A stretch of DNA of 64,000 nucleotides from Pseudomonas sp. GTDB lineage: Bacteria; Pseudomonadota; Gammaproteobacteria; Pseudomonadales; Pseudomonadaceae. The position numbers were made by a program, and so were the translations under genes. Each line of letters opens with the position of its first letter. Position 1 is the stretch's first letter. The notes beneath the pieces were generated by a model. The model saw nothing but the letters and a program-made list of their open reading frames with translations. It did not search any database and was not told the origin of the DNA. Location of the stretch: positions 62,001-126,000 of the forward strand of contig VMRT01000002.1 of assembly GCA_007713455.1 (NCBI GenBank), given 5' to 3'. This document shows, piece by piece, positions 54,997 to 63,508 of this stretch.

Positions 54997-57900
54997 CTAC
55001 TGAAGCGTCAGGTGCCGGCTCATCAGGGCGCGCAACGCCGCAGGCTTGACCGGCTTGGCGAGGAAATCCAGGCCGCTTGCGTGAATCGCCGCCACCAGTT
55101 CCGGGCGGCCATCGGCACTGATCACCACGCCGGGCACCGGCTCGCCCAGGCGGGTGCGCAACCAGGCCATCAGCTCGGTGCCGGTCTGGCCTTCGTCGAG
55201 GTGATAGTCGACCAGCACCAGTTGCGGGCGAATGTCCTCGGCCAGCAGCGCTTCGCATTCGGCGCGGTTGCTGGCGGTCCATACCTGGCAACCCCAGCGG
55301 GTGAGCAGGCTGTTCATGCCGACCAGAATGCTGTCCTCGTTATCAATGCAAAGAACCTGAGTGCCGGTCAACGCGGTGTGATGCGGCTCGCCACGCTTGG
55401 CTGCCGGGCGCGGCTGGCTCAATGCACGGGCGATCGGCACAGTGACGCTGAACACGCTGCCCTTGCCCGGCCAGGAGCGCACTTCCAGTGGGTGTTCGAG
55501 TACGTGGCAGAGACCGTCGGCGATGGCCAGGCCCAGGCCCAGGCCTTTCTCCGCGCGGGTCTGGTGGCTGTCGAGGCGTTTGAACTCCTCGAAGATCACT
55601 TTCAGCTTGTCATGCGGGATGCCCGGGCCGCGGTCCCAGACTTCGAGCCGCAGTGATGCGCCTTGCCGGCGCACGCCGAGTACCACGCGGCCCTTGGCGT
55701 AACGGAAGGCATTGGTGAGGAAGTTCTGCAGCACGCGACGGAGCAGGCGGATGTCACTGTCGACGCGCAGCTTGCTGCCGTGCACGCGGAAGTTGACCCC
55801 CTGTTCGCGGGCCAGTGCGGTGAACTCCGTGCCCAGCGTGTCGAACAGCGTGGCGAGTGGGAAGGGGTTGCGATCTGGGGTCACCCGGCCGCTTTCCAGG
55901 CGCGAGATATCCAACAGGTCGGTGATCAGGTCTTCAGCCGAACGCAGCGAACTGTCCAGATGCTGCACCAGTTCCTGGGCCTCGCTGGGCAGGGCGCTCT
56001 GCTGGTGCGACAGCGCGGCGGAGAACAGTCGCGCGGCATTGAGTGGCTGCATCAGGTCGTGGCTGACTGCGGCGAGGAAGCGCGTCTTCGACTGGTTGGC
56101 CGCTTCCGCCGTGCTCTTGGCTTCGATCAGCGCCTGGTTGAGCTGGGAAAGCTCTTGGGTCCGCTCGCTGACGCGCTGTTCGAGGCCTTCGTTGGCATCT
56201 TTCAAGGCGCGTTCGGCTTCGCGGTAGGCGGTGATGTCACTGAAGCTCATGACGAAGCCGCCGCCCGGCATCGGGTTGCCGATCAGCTCGACGACGCGGC
56301 CGTTGGGGAACAGTCGCTCGGACGTATGCGCGCGACCCTGGCGCATCCAGTACAGGCGCTTGGCCACGTGGGTGTCGGGATCACCGGGTCCGCATAGTCC
56401 GCGTTCGGCGTTGTAGCGGATGATGTCGGCGATCGGGCGGCCGATGTAGACCAGCCCGTCCGGGTACTCGAAGAGTTCGAGATAGCGATGGTTCCATGCC
56501 ACCAGGCGCAGCGACTGGTCGACCACGCTGATGCCCTGGGTGATGTTCTCGATCGCGCCTTGCAGCAGTGCGCGGTTGAACTGCAGCACTTCCGAGGCTT
56601 CACCGACGATGCGCACCACGTCGTCGACCTGCATGTCGCGGCCTTCCAGCGCTGCCTTGACCACTGCACGGGTGGACGACGCGCCGAGCACGCCCGCCAG
56701 CAGGCGTTCGGTATGTGCGATCCACTGGCCGTCAGCTTGCAGTTTGGGCGAGAAGTCCTGGCCGTGGCGGCGGGCGAAGCGCTGGAAGCTTTGCTCGGCA
56801 CGCTCGGCGCCGACGAAGCGAGACGCCAGGGCCAGCAGGTCTTCGACGCGCACGGCGAGCAGGCGGCGGGCGCCGGTCGGGGAGGCGATCTCCTGACCGA
56901 TAAAGCGGCTGGCCTGCCAATGCTCGGCCACGTGGGTCTGGGTGAGGATGGATACCCAGAAGAACAGCGTTGCATTGCCGATCAGCGACAGGGTCACGCC
57001 CAGGGTCAGTCCGCTGAGGCCGAAACCGAGGCCGCCGTTGTACATCCAGCTCAGGCCCGGGAACATTTCCAGCGGCCAGCCCAGCAGAGGAACAATCAGC
57101 GTATAGAACCAGATTGCCGCGCCGGCGGTCAGGCCGGCGAACACGCCGCGACGGTTGGCCTGCTTCCAATACAGCGCACCAACCATCGCCGGGGCCAGCT
57201 GAGTGATGGCGGCGAAGGCGATCTGGCCGATTGTAGCCAGCGATGCCGTGGAGCCGAGCAGGCGGTAGCTGACATAGGCGAGCAGCAGGATCACGACGAT
57301 GCTGATGCGACGTACCGAGAGCATCCAGTGACGGAACGCCTCGAACGGGCGCTCGGTTTCCTGGCGGCGCAGCAGCCAAGGCAGCAGCATGTCGTTGGAA
57401 ACCATGGTCGACAGTGCGACGCTGGCGACGATTACCATGCCGGTTGCCGCCGAGGCGCCGCCGATGAAGGCGAGCAGGGCGAGCCAGGGATGCAGTTCGG
57501 CCAACGGCAGGCTGATGACGAAGGAATCCGGCGTTACGCCAGCGGGCAACAGCATCTGTCCCGCCAGCGCGATCGGGATCACGAATACCGCGGCGAGTAC
57601 CAGATAGAGCGGGAACACCCAGCGGGCCAGGCGGAAGTCGCGCGGCTCGATGTTCTCTACCACCGAAACGTGAAACTGCCGTGGCAGGCAGACGATCGCC
57701 ATCATCGCGACGGTGGTCTGGACCAGCATGGCTGACCAGTTGACGCCTTCACCCCAGAACTCGGCGAGGTTCGGCGAGTCATGTGCCTGGTTGAACAGGT
57801 CGCCGAAGCCGTCGAACAAACCGAAGGTGACGAAGGCACCAACTGCCAGGAATGCCAGCAGCTTGATCAGCGATTCGAAGGCGATCGCCAGGACCATGCC

Positions 57901-58464
57901 GCGGTGATGCTCGGTCACATCGAGGTTGCGCGTGCCGAACAGAATGGTGAACAGCGCCAGCACGATCGAGACGATCAGCGCGGTGTCGCGCGTGCCGGTG
58001 CCGGCTGCGTCGATGTTGATGCCGCTTAGCAGGTTGACGCCGAGTACGATGCCTTTGAGCTGCAGCGCGATGTACGGCAGTACGCCAACCAGGCAGATCA
58101 GCGTAACAACCACTGCCAGCAGCTGGGATTTGCCATAGCGGGCGGCGATGAAGTCGGCAATGGAGGTGATGTTCTCCTGCTTGCTGATCATGATCATCTT
58201 CTGGATCACATGCGGTGCGAACAGCATCAGCAGGATCGGGCCCAGATAGATCGGCAGGAACGCCCAGAGCTGCTCGGCGGATTGGCCAACAGCGCCGAAG
58301 AAGGTCCAGCTGGTGCAGTACACCGCCAGTGAAAGGCTATAGACCCAAGGCCGCAGGCGCGGCGACATGGAAGCGCTGTTGCGGTCGCCGTAGAAAGCGA
58401 TGGCGAACAGAATGGCCATATAGACGAGGGCGACCGCAGCGATCAGCCCGCCTGACAGCGTCAT
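54997..58464 (-). CDS. SLC5-type hybrid sensor histidine kinase, CrbS/MxtR class
   Basis: A 1155 aa inner-membrane protein. Residues 1 to about 500 form a sodium:solute symporter-like (SLC5/PutP) domain with about 13 membrane segments. Then comes a linker fitting the STAC domain, a PAS domain (about 690-790), a histidine kinase core with phosphoacceptor His802 in AAVSHDLMQPLNA, an ATP-binding domain (N-box NFLTNAFRYAKG, G-box WDRGPGIP and GLGLGLAIADG), and a C-terminal receiver with Asp1086 in LVDYHLDEG. This is the architecture of CrbS/MxtR, which controls acetate assimilation through a CrbR/ErdR-type regulator encoded elsewhere. Start at the ATG preceding the first membrane segment. Confidence 0.9.
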   Translation of the reverse strand: MTLSGGLIAAVALVYMAILFAIAFYGDRNSASMSPRLRPWVYSLSLAVYCTSWTFFGAVGQSAEQLWAFLPIYLGPILLMLFAPHVIQKMIMISKQENITSIADFIAARYGKSQLLAVVVTLICLVGVLPYIALQLKGIVLGVNLLSGINIDAAGTGTRDTALIVSIVLALFTILFGTRNLDVTEHHRGMVLAIAFESLIKLLAFLAVGAFVTFGLFDGFGDLFNQAHDSPNLAEFWGEGVNWSAMLVQTTVAMMAIVCLPRQFHVSVVENIEPRDFRLARWVFPLYLVLAAVFVIPIALAGQMLLPAGVTPDSFVISLPLAELHPWLALLAFIGGASAATGMVIVASVALSTMVSNDMLLPWLLRRQETERPFEAFRHWMLSVRRISIVVILLLAYVSYRLLGSTASLATIGQIAFAAITQLAPAMVGALYWKQANRRGVFAGLTAGAAIWFYTLIVPLLGWPLEMFPGLSWMYNGGLGFGLSGLTLGVTLSLIGNATLFFWVSILTQTHVAEHWQASRFIGQEIASPTGARRLLAVRVEDLLALASRFVGAERAEQSFQRFARRHGQDFSPKLQADGQWIAHTERLLAGVLGASSTRAVVKAALEGRDMQVDDVVRIVGEASEVLQFNRALLQGAIENITQGISVVDQSLRLVAWNHRYLELFEYPDGLVYIGRPIADIIRYNAERGLCGPGDPDTHVAKRLYWMRQGRAHTSERLFPNGRVVELIGNPMPGGGFVMSFSDITAYREAERALKDANEGLEQRVSERTQELSQLNQALIEAKSTAEAANQSKTRFLAAVSHDLMQPLNAARLFSAALSHQQSALPSEAQELVQHLDSSLRSAEDLITDLLDISRLESGRVTPDRNPFPLATLFDTLGTEFTALAREQGVNFRVHGSKLRVDSDIRLLRRVLQNFLTNAFRYAKGRVVLGVRRQGASLRLEVWDRGPGIPHDKLKVIFEEFKRLDSHQTRAEKGLGLGLAIADGLCHVLEHPLEVRSWPGKGSVFSVTVPIARALSQPRPAAKRGEPHHTALTGTQVLCIDNEDSILVGMNSLLTRWGCQVWTASNRAECEALLAEDIRPQLVLVDYHLDEGQTGTELMAWLRTRLGEPVPGVVISADGRPELVAAIHASGLDFLAKPVKPAALRALMSRHLTLQ

Positions 58465-58740
58465 GCAAACTCCAGAAAACGAAAGGTGAGTGCCAGGCAG
58501 GCCTCGGCGGGCCGGTAACGGTGCCGATTCAATCAGCCCTGGTGACTCGTTAATATGCTGAGTTCGCGAAGTTTCGCAGCAATGGTCACCCCGTGTGCAG
58601 GGTTGCGACCAAGGTCGCATGCGTCTAGCGCGGGCCCGCCAGCAATATCGCCGGTCGTCCGCGAAGTACGGCGTTTCCTGCGCCATGGGTTACTGTCTGG
58701 TAACCGCCGATTTGCCCGAACGCAATAACAGGAGAATGTC

Positions 58741-59301
58741 ATGCTCAGCCCCCATCCGGTAACCCTGCAACGCGGGGCGCTGCGCCTGGAGCCGCTGATG
58801 GAAGCGGATATCCCGGAGCTGGTTGCCCTGGCAGAGCGGAACCGCGCCGAGCTGACATATATGAGCGGGCCGCTACGGCCGGACTGGTACCGCCATGCGC
58901 TGGCGGAACAGCGCGAGGGGCGCGCGGTAGTCTTCAGTGTGCGCATGGCCGAGCAGCTGGTCGGCACCACGCGCTTCGCCGACTTCAACCTGAGCCTGCC
59001 GGCGGCCGAATTGGGCTGGACCTGGCTGGATCAGGCGGAGCATGGCACCGGGCTGAATGCCTCGATCAAGTACCTGCTGCTGCGTCACGCATTCGAAGAA
59101 TGGCAGTTGGTTCGCCTGCAGCTGAAGACTGCCGCCAGTAACCTCCGCTCGCAGCGGGCCATCGAAAAGCTAGGTGCCCTACGCGAAGGATTGCTGCGTA
59201 ACCATCGGCGACTGGCAGACGGTCGTCTGGACGATACCGTGCTGTACAGCATCACCGACCGTGACTGGCCGCAGCTCAAGCAGCGGCTCGCGGCCGACTG
59301 A
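58741..59301 (+). CDS. GNAT-family N-acetyltransferase
   Basis: A 186 aa protein of the RimJ/RimL-like GNAT group. It has LRLEPLMEADIPELVALAER at the N-terminus, the core strand ELGWTWLDQAEHGTGLNASI with a bulge typical of acetyl-CoA binding, and SNLRSQRAIEKLGALREG near the C-terminus, a signature of the RimJ/L branch. The substrate is unknown. It is divergent from the hybrid kinase gene, and I recall the same arrangement in P. aeruginosa. A GGAG sequence lies close to the ATG. Confidence 0.88.
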   Translation: MLSPHPVTLQRGALRLEPLMEADIPELVALAERNRAELTYMSGPLRPDWYRHALAEQREGRAVVFSVRMAEQLVGTTRFADFNLSLPAAELGWTWLDQAEHGTGLNASIKYLLLRHAFEEWQLVRLQLKTAASNLRSQRAIEKLGALREGLLRNHRRLADGRLDDTVLYSITDRDWPQLKQRLAAD

Positions 59302-59454
59302 CTGCTCTGCGACGCATCGCCTGAGCGTCTGAGTTCGGTTATCGTGCGGTGCTTTGCCGCATGTTTTGCGTCGATCTGTCCGTCATCCACGCCTTTCGCT
59401 ACGAGGTCGATAGGCAGGGCAATGTTCGGTGCAAAATTGGCTACAGGAGTTCCA

Positions 59455-60171
59455 ATGTCCCGCTCGCAAGAGTTCGTTCACGGATGCCGTGACATTCTGC
59501 CGTTGATCCTCGGTGCGATTCCGTTCGGCGTCATCTTCGGCACGCTGGCCGTCGGCGCCGGATTGACGCCCTGGCAGACCATGGGCATGTCTTCGCTGGT
59601 CTTCGCCGGTTCCGCACAGTTCATTGCGATCACGCTGATAACCGGTGGCGTAGGCGCAGCCGTGGTACTGCTGACCACCTTCGTGGTCAATCTGCGGCAT
59701 GCCTTGTACAGCGCTGCGCTGCAGCCATTCGTTCGTCATCTGCCGGGCCGCTGGCGCGCCCCTCTGGCGTTCTGGCTCACGGACGAGGCCTTCGCCGTGG
59801 TGCAGAACCGCTATGCCCGCGACGATGAGTCGCCGTACAAGCATTGGTTCTTTCTCGGAGCCGCGCTGACCATGTACATCAACTGGCAGCTGTCGACTCT
59901 GGTGGGTGTCGCCTTCGGTCAGGCTGTTCCGGATATCGCCAGCTGGGGGCTGGACTTCGCCATGATCGCCACCTTCATCGGCATCGCGGTGCCGATGATG
60001 CGGACGCGCCCGCAGGTGGCCTCGGCGCTGGTGGCTGGCGCGGTGGCCTTGCTGACCTGGGAGCTGCCTTACAAGCTCGGACTGATTGCCGCCGCCATGG
60101 CCGGCATCGTCGTCGGCGTCTGGCTCGAACGTCGCGCCGAAGCGGCTGCGCGCATGCAGGGGGCGCTATGA
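59455..60171 (+). CDS. azlC: AzlC-family branched-chain amino-acid export protein
   Basis: A 238 aa membrane protein with the AzlC signature LGAIPFGVIFGTLAVGAGLT, FAGSAQFIAITLI and TTFVVNLRHALYSAALQP. With AzlD it forms an exporter whose known examples pump branched-chain amino acids, and substrates of pseudomonad members may differ. The ATG at 59455 has AGGAG six bases upstream. The stop overlaps the azlD start by four bases. Confidence 0.9.
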   Translation: MSRSQEFVHGCRDILPLILGAIPFGVIFGTLAVGAGLTPWQTMGMSSLVFAGSAQFIAITLITGGVGAAVVLLTTFVVNLRHALYSAALQPFVRHLPGRWRAPLAFWLTDEAFAVVQNRYARDDESPYKHWFFLGAALTMYINWQLSTLVGVAFGQAVPDIASWGLDFAMIATFIGIAVPMMRTRPQVASALVAGAVALLTWELPYKLGLIAAAMAGIVVGVWLERRAEAAARMQGAL

Positions 60172-60494
60172 CGACCTGGTTGCTTATCTTCGGCATGCTG
60201 GCGATCACCTTCGTGATCCGCTACAGCTTTTTCGCCTGGCCCAACCTGCGCTTTCCCCGCGCTATCGAGCAGGGGCTGCATTACGTGCCGGTGGCGGTAC
60301 TGACTGCCATCGTGGTGCCGGGAATGCTGATGCCGGAAGGGCAGTGGGCGTTGCGCCCGGACAATGCCTATCTGCTAGCGGGGCTGTTGGCGATCCTCAT
60401 AGCCGCGTTTAGCCGCAACCTGCTGGCGACTATCGCCGGCGGACTGCTGAGCTTCTTTCTGCTGCGCTGGGCTTTCGGGCAGTTGCCGATATGA
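60168..60494 (+). CDS. azlD: AzlD-family branched-chain amino-acid export subunit
   Basis: A 108 aa membrane protein with four hydrophobic segments, the small partner of AzlC. MTTWLLIFGMLAITFVIRYS and YVPVAVLTAIVVPGMLMPEG are typical. It overlaps azlC upstream and the MFS gene downstream by four bases each, so all three are translationally coupled. Confidence 0.88.
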   Translation: MTTWLLIFGMLAITFVIRYSFFAWPNLRFPRAIEQGLHYVPVAVLTAIVVPGMLMPEGQWALRPDNAYLLAGLLAILIAAFSRNLLATIAGGLLSFFLLRWAFGQLPI

Positions 60495-61903
60495 ATCAGG
60501 AATCGACCGGGGCTAGCTCGACAAGGCGTGTGCCAGCTGGCGGGCCGGCAACTACGCATTCGCAGTTTCGCCTGCTCGGCAAGCGTCGCTTCCTGCCTTT
60601 TTTCTGCACGCAGCTGCTCGGTGCATTCAACGACAACGTGTTCAAGCAGGCGTTGATCCTGGCGATTCTGTTCAAGATCGGCACTGGCGCCGACAAGAGT
60701 CTGCTGATCAATCTTTGTGCGCTGCTGTTCATCCTGCCGTTCTTTCTTTTCTCCGCGTTGGGTGGCCAGTTCGGCGAGCGCTTCGAGAAGGCTTGGCTGA
60801 TTCGCCGGATCAAGTTCGCCGAGATCCTGATCATGCTTGTCGGGGCGTTCGGCATGATGCTCGGCAACCTGCCGGTATTGCTTGCGGTGCTGTTCTGCAT
60901 GGGCACCCAGTCGGCGCTGTTTGGTCCGGTCAAGTACTCGATCCTGCCGCAGCAGCTCGCCGAGGATGAGCTGGTGGGAGGCAATGCGCTGGTGGAGATG
61001 GGAACGTTCCTGGCGATTCTCGGGGGCACCATCGGCGCGGGTGTGTTGATGGCGAGTGAGGGCTACGCCGAGCTGGTGGCGATCAGCGTGGTGCTGATCG
61101 CGCTCATCGGTTATCTCGCCAGTCTGGCCATTCCAGCCGGTACGGCAGCGCTGCCGACCCTGCATATGGATTGGCGCGTGCTGCGTCAGTCATGGCGCAT
61201 TCTGCGGCTGGGGCTCGGTCAGCAGCGGGCGGTGTCCCGGGCCATGCTGGGCAATTCCTGGTTCTGGTTTCTCGGTGCGACCTACCTGACGCAGATCCCG
61301 GCGTTTGCCAAGGACTATCTCGGCGGCGATGAAAGCGTGGTGACGTTGATCCTGACGCTGTTTTCGGTCGGCATCGCGCTGGGATCGCTGCTTTGCGAGC
61401 GGCTGTCGCGGCATCACGTGGAGATCGGTCTGGTCCCGTTCGGAGCCATTGGCCTGAGCCTTTGCGGAGTGCTGCTGTGGTGGCATGCGAGCGGCCACGT
61501 GGAGCCTGTAGGTACGGTCGACTGGCTTGCGCTGCTCGGCGAGCCTTCTGCCTGGTGGGTACTGATGGATATCCTCGGGCTGGGGATTTTCGGTGGGCTG
61601 TACATCGTCCCGCTGTATGCCCTGATCCAGTCACGCAGTGTGGTTCACGAGCGCTCGCGAGTGGTGGCAGCGAACAACATTCTCAATGCGCTGTTCATGG
61701 TCGCGTCGGCGATCATCGCAATTGTCCTGCTGGTGCTGCTGAAGCTCTCGATACCGCAGCTTTTCCTGACGGTTTCGTTGCTCAGCGTGCTGGTCTGCGG
61801 GGCGCTGTTCATCGACGCGCCGGAGTTCATCGAGCGTTTTCTGGTCTGGTCGCTGGGGGAGCGATTGGGCGGGGCACTGGCGTTGCAGCTGAAGGTGCGT
61901 TGA
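60491..61903 (+). CDS. MFS transporter, LplT-like
   Basis: A 470 aa major facilitator protein with 12 hydrophobic segments. CTQLLGAFNDNVFKQALIL at the start is the block of the LplT/lysophospholipid-flippase branch, and FGPVKYSILPQQLAEDELVG follows. In many proteobacteria this domain is fused to acyltransferase (PlsC) and acyl-ACP synthetase domains. Here the protein ends shortly after the last membrane helix, so it is the transporter alone. Transport of lysophospholipids is inferred from family. It overlaps azlD by four bases. Confidence 0.85.
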   Translation: MNQESTGASSTRRVPAGGPATTHSQFRLLGKRRFLPFFCTQLLGAFNDNVFKQALILAILFKIGTGADKSLLINLCALLFILPFFLFSALGGQFGERFEKAWLIRRIKFAEILIMLVGAFGMMLGNLPVLLAVLFCMGTQSALFGPVKYSILPQQLAEDELVGGNALVEMGTFLAILGGTIGAGVLMASEGYAELVAISVVLIALIGYLASLAIPAGTAALPTLHMDWRVLRQSWRILRLGLGQQRAVSRAMLGNSWFWFLGATYLTQIPAFAKDYLGGDESVVTLILTLFSVGIALGSLLCERLSRHHVEIGLVPFGAIGLSLCGVLLWWHASGHVEPVGTVDWLALLGEPSAWWVLMDILGLGIFGGLYIVPLYALIQSRSVVHERSRVVAANNILNALFMVASAIIAIVLLVLLKLSIPQLFLTVSLLSVLVCGALFIDAPEFIERFLVWSLGERLGGALALQLKVR

Positions 61904-61910
61904 GGGGAGC

Positions 61911-61930
61911 GGGGCGCCGATCAGCGCCCC
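61911..61930. terminator. Hairpin between the MFS gene and rdgC
   Basis: GGGGCGC and GCGCCCC form a 7 bp stem with loop CGATCA between convergent genes. There is no T tract, so the call is tentative. Confidence 0.4.
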
Positions 61931-61939
61931 GGGCGGGTG

Positions 61940-62860
61940 TCAGAGGCCCTGGGGGACTTCTTCGCCACCGAACGCCTCGAACAGCGCAGGCAGGAACTCG
62001 CGGAAGGTCATCATCATCAGCAGGAAACTGGCGTCCTGCTGGGCAAGGGCGTCTTCACCACCGTCCTGCTCGGCCTGGTCCTGCAGCAGTTCCTCGAAGC
62101 GCAGGCGCTTGATGATCAACTTGTCGTCCAGCACGAAGGACAGCTTGTCCTGCCAGGCCAGCGACAGCTGGGTGACCTGCTTGCCGGCTTCCATATGCTG
62201 CTGGATCTCGTCGCTGGTCAGGTCCTGGCGCTTGCAGCGCACCACGCCGCCGTCCTCGTGGGTATCGCGCAGCTCGCATTCGTCGAGCACGAAGAAATCG
62301 TCTGCGGACTTCTGCGTCTTGACCCAATCGGTCAGGGTGGCGCTTGGCGCAATCTTCACGGTCAGCGGGCGCACCGGCAGCGAGCCGATCGCTTCACGCA
62401 GGGTGGACAGCAGGTCCTCGGCCTTCTTCGGGCTGGCCGAGTTCACCAGGATCAGCCCGCGCTCGGCGTCGATTGCGGCGAAGGTGCCGGATTTGCGGAT
62501 GAAGGCGCGCGGCAGAAAGGCCTGGATGATCTCGTCTTTTATCTGGTCGCGCTCCTTCTTGTAGACCTTGCGCATCTGCTCGGCTTCGATCTCGTCGACC
62601 TTTTCCTTCAGCGCATCCTTGACGACGCTGCCCGGAAGAATGCGTTCCTCCTTGCGCGTGGCGATCAGCAGGAAACCCTGGCTGACGTGCACCAGGGGGG
62701 CGTCTTCACCCTTACCAAAGGGGGCGACGAAGCCGTAGGTGCTCAGCTCCTGGCTGGCGCAGGGGCGGGCAGGTTTGGCGGCCAGTGCAGCTTCGAGTGT
62801 CTCGGCATCTAGAGCGACGTTCTGGGTGAGACGGTAAACGAGCAGGTTACGAAACCACAT
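61940..62860 (-). CDS. rdgC: Recombination-associated protein RdgC
   Basis: A 306 aa ring-forming DNA-binding protein that restrains RecA. The start [14 protein letters not shown] is the conserved one, and the body has [33 protein letters not shown] and [21 protein letters not shown]. Length is normal for RdgC. Upstream of the start the frame stays open but does not look like protein. It is divergent from the tRNA pair at 63076. Confidence 0.95.
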   Translation of the reverse strand: MWFRNLLVYRLTQNVALDAETLEAALAAKPARPCASQELSTYGFVAPFGKGEDAPLVHVSQGFLLIATRKEERILPGSVVKDALKEKVDEIEAEQMRKVYKKERDQIKDEIIQAFLPRAFIRKSGTFAAIDAERGLILVNSASPKKAEDLLSTLREAIGSLPVRPLTVKIAPSATLTDWVKTQKSADDFFVLDECELRDTHEDGGVVRCKRQDLTSDEIQQHMEAGKQVTQLSLAWQDKLSFVLDDKLIIKRLRFEELLQDQAEQDGGEDALAQQDASFLLMMMTFREFLPALFEAFGGEEVPQGL

Positions 62861-63024
62861 GGCGGGGTAGATCTCCGGAAAGCAAAGGGGTGCATTATTC
62901 CTGCCTGGCCAGTTCAGGCCAACCCTGCGGGATGTTAATGCACGGCGGACGAGAAAAATCGGCTGGTAAATCGAGGGTTTTCCTAAGTCTTTGGAACTTC
63001 TGCAATTTTTTTTTCGAAAGGGGG

Positions 63025-63053
63025 TTGCCAAGGTGCGGAACCCTCTCTAAAAT
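63025..63053 (+). promoter_or_regulatory. Promoter of tRNA-Val / tRNA-Asp
   Basis: TTGCCA (63025-63030) and TAAAAT (63048-63053) are separated by 17 bp and followed by a GCGCCCC discriminator. This is the clearest sigma-70 promoter in the window and lies 22 bases before the first tRNA. Confidence 0.7.
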
Positions 63054-63075
63054 GCGCCCCACTTCGAGAGCAAAC

Positions 63076-63151
63076 GGGTGATTAGCTCAGCTGGGAGAGC
63101 ATCTGCCTTACAAGCAGAGGGTCGGCGGTTCGATCCCGTCATCACCCACCA
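63076..63151 (+). tRNA. tRNA-Val (UAC)
   Basis: 76 bases with encoded CCA. Acceptor GGGTGAT pairs with ATCACCC, the anticodon loop is CTTACAA giving UAC, and the T-loop is TTCGATC. It is 13 bases before tRNA-Asp. Confidence 0.95.
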
Positions 63152-63164
63152 CTCGAGGTTTAGC

Positions 63165-63241
63165 GCAGCGGTAGTTCAGTCGGTTAGAATACCGGCCTGT
63201 CACGCCGGGGGTCGCGGGTTCGAGTCCCGTCCGCTGCGCCA
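63165..63241 (+). tRNA. tRNA-Asp (GUC)
   Basis: 77 bases with encoded CCA. Acceptor GCAGCGG pairs with CCGCTGC, the anticodon loop CTGTCAC gives GUC, and the T-arm is CGGGT-TCGAGTC-CCG-like. It shares a transcript with tRNA-Val. Confidence 0.95.
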
Positions 63242-63284
63242 TATTCGCTTCACGGGTCCACTGAACGCCCTGAAGCAACGAAAG

Positions 63285-63310
63285 AACGGCCATCTAGGCC
63301 GTTTTTTTTT
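63285..63310 (+). terminator. Terminator of the tRNA-Val/Asp transcript
   Basis: AACGGCC and GGCCGTT form a 7 bp stem with loop ATCTA, followed by nine T. It lies 43 bases after tRNA-Asp. Confidence 0.85.
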
Positions 63311-63508
63311 GCCTGAATTTTTTGTGGGCGAAAGCTGCGGGTGCCGCTTCTTGCTCGGCTCGATCCTGCTGTCGGATTGCTACGCGCGTCCGTTCTTTGC
63401 AATCTCTTTACGGTCCTTGCCTTGGGGTGCGGTAGCCAGTGCCGGGATGCGCTGCTAAGCTCGACCATCGGTTTTTCGAATGCCCAACAGCGTATCTAAG
63501 GAAACAGC

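Noticed and set aside
56488-57735. 415-codon antisense frame over the hybrid kinase gene
   Set aside because: It is a shadow of the GC-rich kinase gene, with biased His/Asp/Gln content and no start site.
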